Assembly (NCBI GenBank): GCA_041844835.1
Contig: JBGZBU010000028.1
Coordinates: 1-6,328 of the forward strand
DNA from: CAUUCX01 sp041844835
Lineage (GTDB): Bacteria; Bacillota; Clostridia; Peptostreptococcales; Anaerovoracaceae
Length of the DNA stretch: 6,328 bases
Direction: 5' to 3'
A program made the position numbers and the translations under genes. The notes beneath the pieces were generated by a model. It was not told where the DNA came from. It saw only the letters and a list, made by a program, of their open reading frames with translations, and did no database searches. Position 1 is the first letter of the stretch. The number at the start of each line of letters is the position of its first letter. This document shows, one piece after another, positions 6,185 to 6,328 of this stretch.

Positions 6185-6328
6185 TTTTATCTTAAATAAT
6201 TGTTATCTTTGTTTGCGTTTGCGCGTTTATGCTACGAATCAAGCCCTCTTTGTTTACGACTGCGCCTTTTGTTTTATTTTTTATCGTTTTTTGTTGTTTT
6301 TATTTTATTCTTGAGGCTATTTTGTTCC
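6185..6328 (-). other. A-rich upstream leader of dnaK, no gene recognised
   Basis: On the coding strand this stretch is strongly A-rich, especially 6262-6312. It holds no CIRCE operator (TTAGCACTC inverted repeat) and no convincing -35/-10 pair. AAACAAAGA occurs twice, 41 bases apart (6206-6214 and 6247-6255). All three minus-strand frames contain stops here, and the last frame to stay open from the right edge closes at 6274. Any upstream gene therefore ends at least 133 bases before dnaK. The usual upstream partner grpE cannot be confirmed or excluded. Confidence 0.55.

Noticed and set aside
4908..6199. Plus-strand open frames opposite dnaK (109, 201, 92 and 86 codons)
   Set aside because: All are antisense to dnaK with no recognisable domain. 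They are shadows of its codon bias.
6274..6327. Lysine-rich open frame entering from the right edge and stopping at 6274
   Set aside because: It could be the tail of an upstream gene, but 17 lysine- and asparagine-rich codons in A-rich DNA are not enough to call. The other two frames also stop close to the edge.
1..6328. CRISPR arrays, tRNA or rRNA genes, insertion sequences
   Set aside because: No regular short repeats with spacers, no RNA gene signatures and no transposase or terminal inverted repeats were seen. The only tandem repetition is the RCC1 coding repeat.

Overview
The window looks like a chromosomal segment from a bacterium with a Firmicutes-type (monoderm) chaperone set, most plausibly a member of the Clostridia or a nearby anaerobic lineage. 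The main support is DnaK. Between the nucleotide-binding start and the VPAYF segment it lacks the insertion of about 24 residues found in proteobacterial DnaK, and its sequence follows the Bacillus/Clostridium pattern. I cannot name a genus. All three genes lie on the minus strand, so the window reads from right to left.

Layout, in transcription order. Positions 6328 to 6141 are an A-rich leader (T-rich on the plus strand) with no recognisable gene and no CIRCE heat-shock operator. The leader ends in a purine-rich ribosome binding site, which a compact GC-rich hairpin separates from the start codon. Next come dnaK (6140-4272) and, after 89 bases, dnaJ (4182-3031), both complete with all family motifs. 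A hairpin with a following U-tract (2921-2885) ends this transcription unit. An AT-rich regulatory stretch follows, with a 9-bp perfect inverted repeat and a TATAAT hexamer. Last comes a long open frame from 2607 to the left edge of the window. It encodes a secreted or membrane-anchored protein with an unassigned N-terminal region, an Ig-like (BIG2-like) domain, seven RCC1 repeats (enough for one complete seven-bladed propeller) and the beginning of a second Ig-like segment. This gene runs off the window without a stop codon. It is 869 codons long here and is easy to miss because it has no end within the window.

DnaK and DnaJ form a chaperone pair. DnaJ delivers unfolded clients and stimulates ATP hydrolysis by DnaK, and the exchange factor GrpE is not visible here. 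The RCC1 protein has its own upstream region beyond the terminator and is probably an independent exported protein, not part of the chaperone operon.

Nothing here amounts to a clear undescribed system. The points most worth a second look are the hairpin between the dnaK ribosome binding site and its AUG, the abrupt change in codon composition at the start of the RCC1 propeller, and the exported propeller protein itself.
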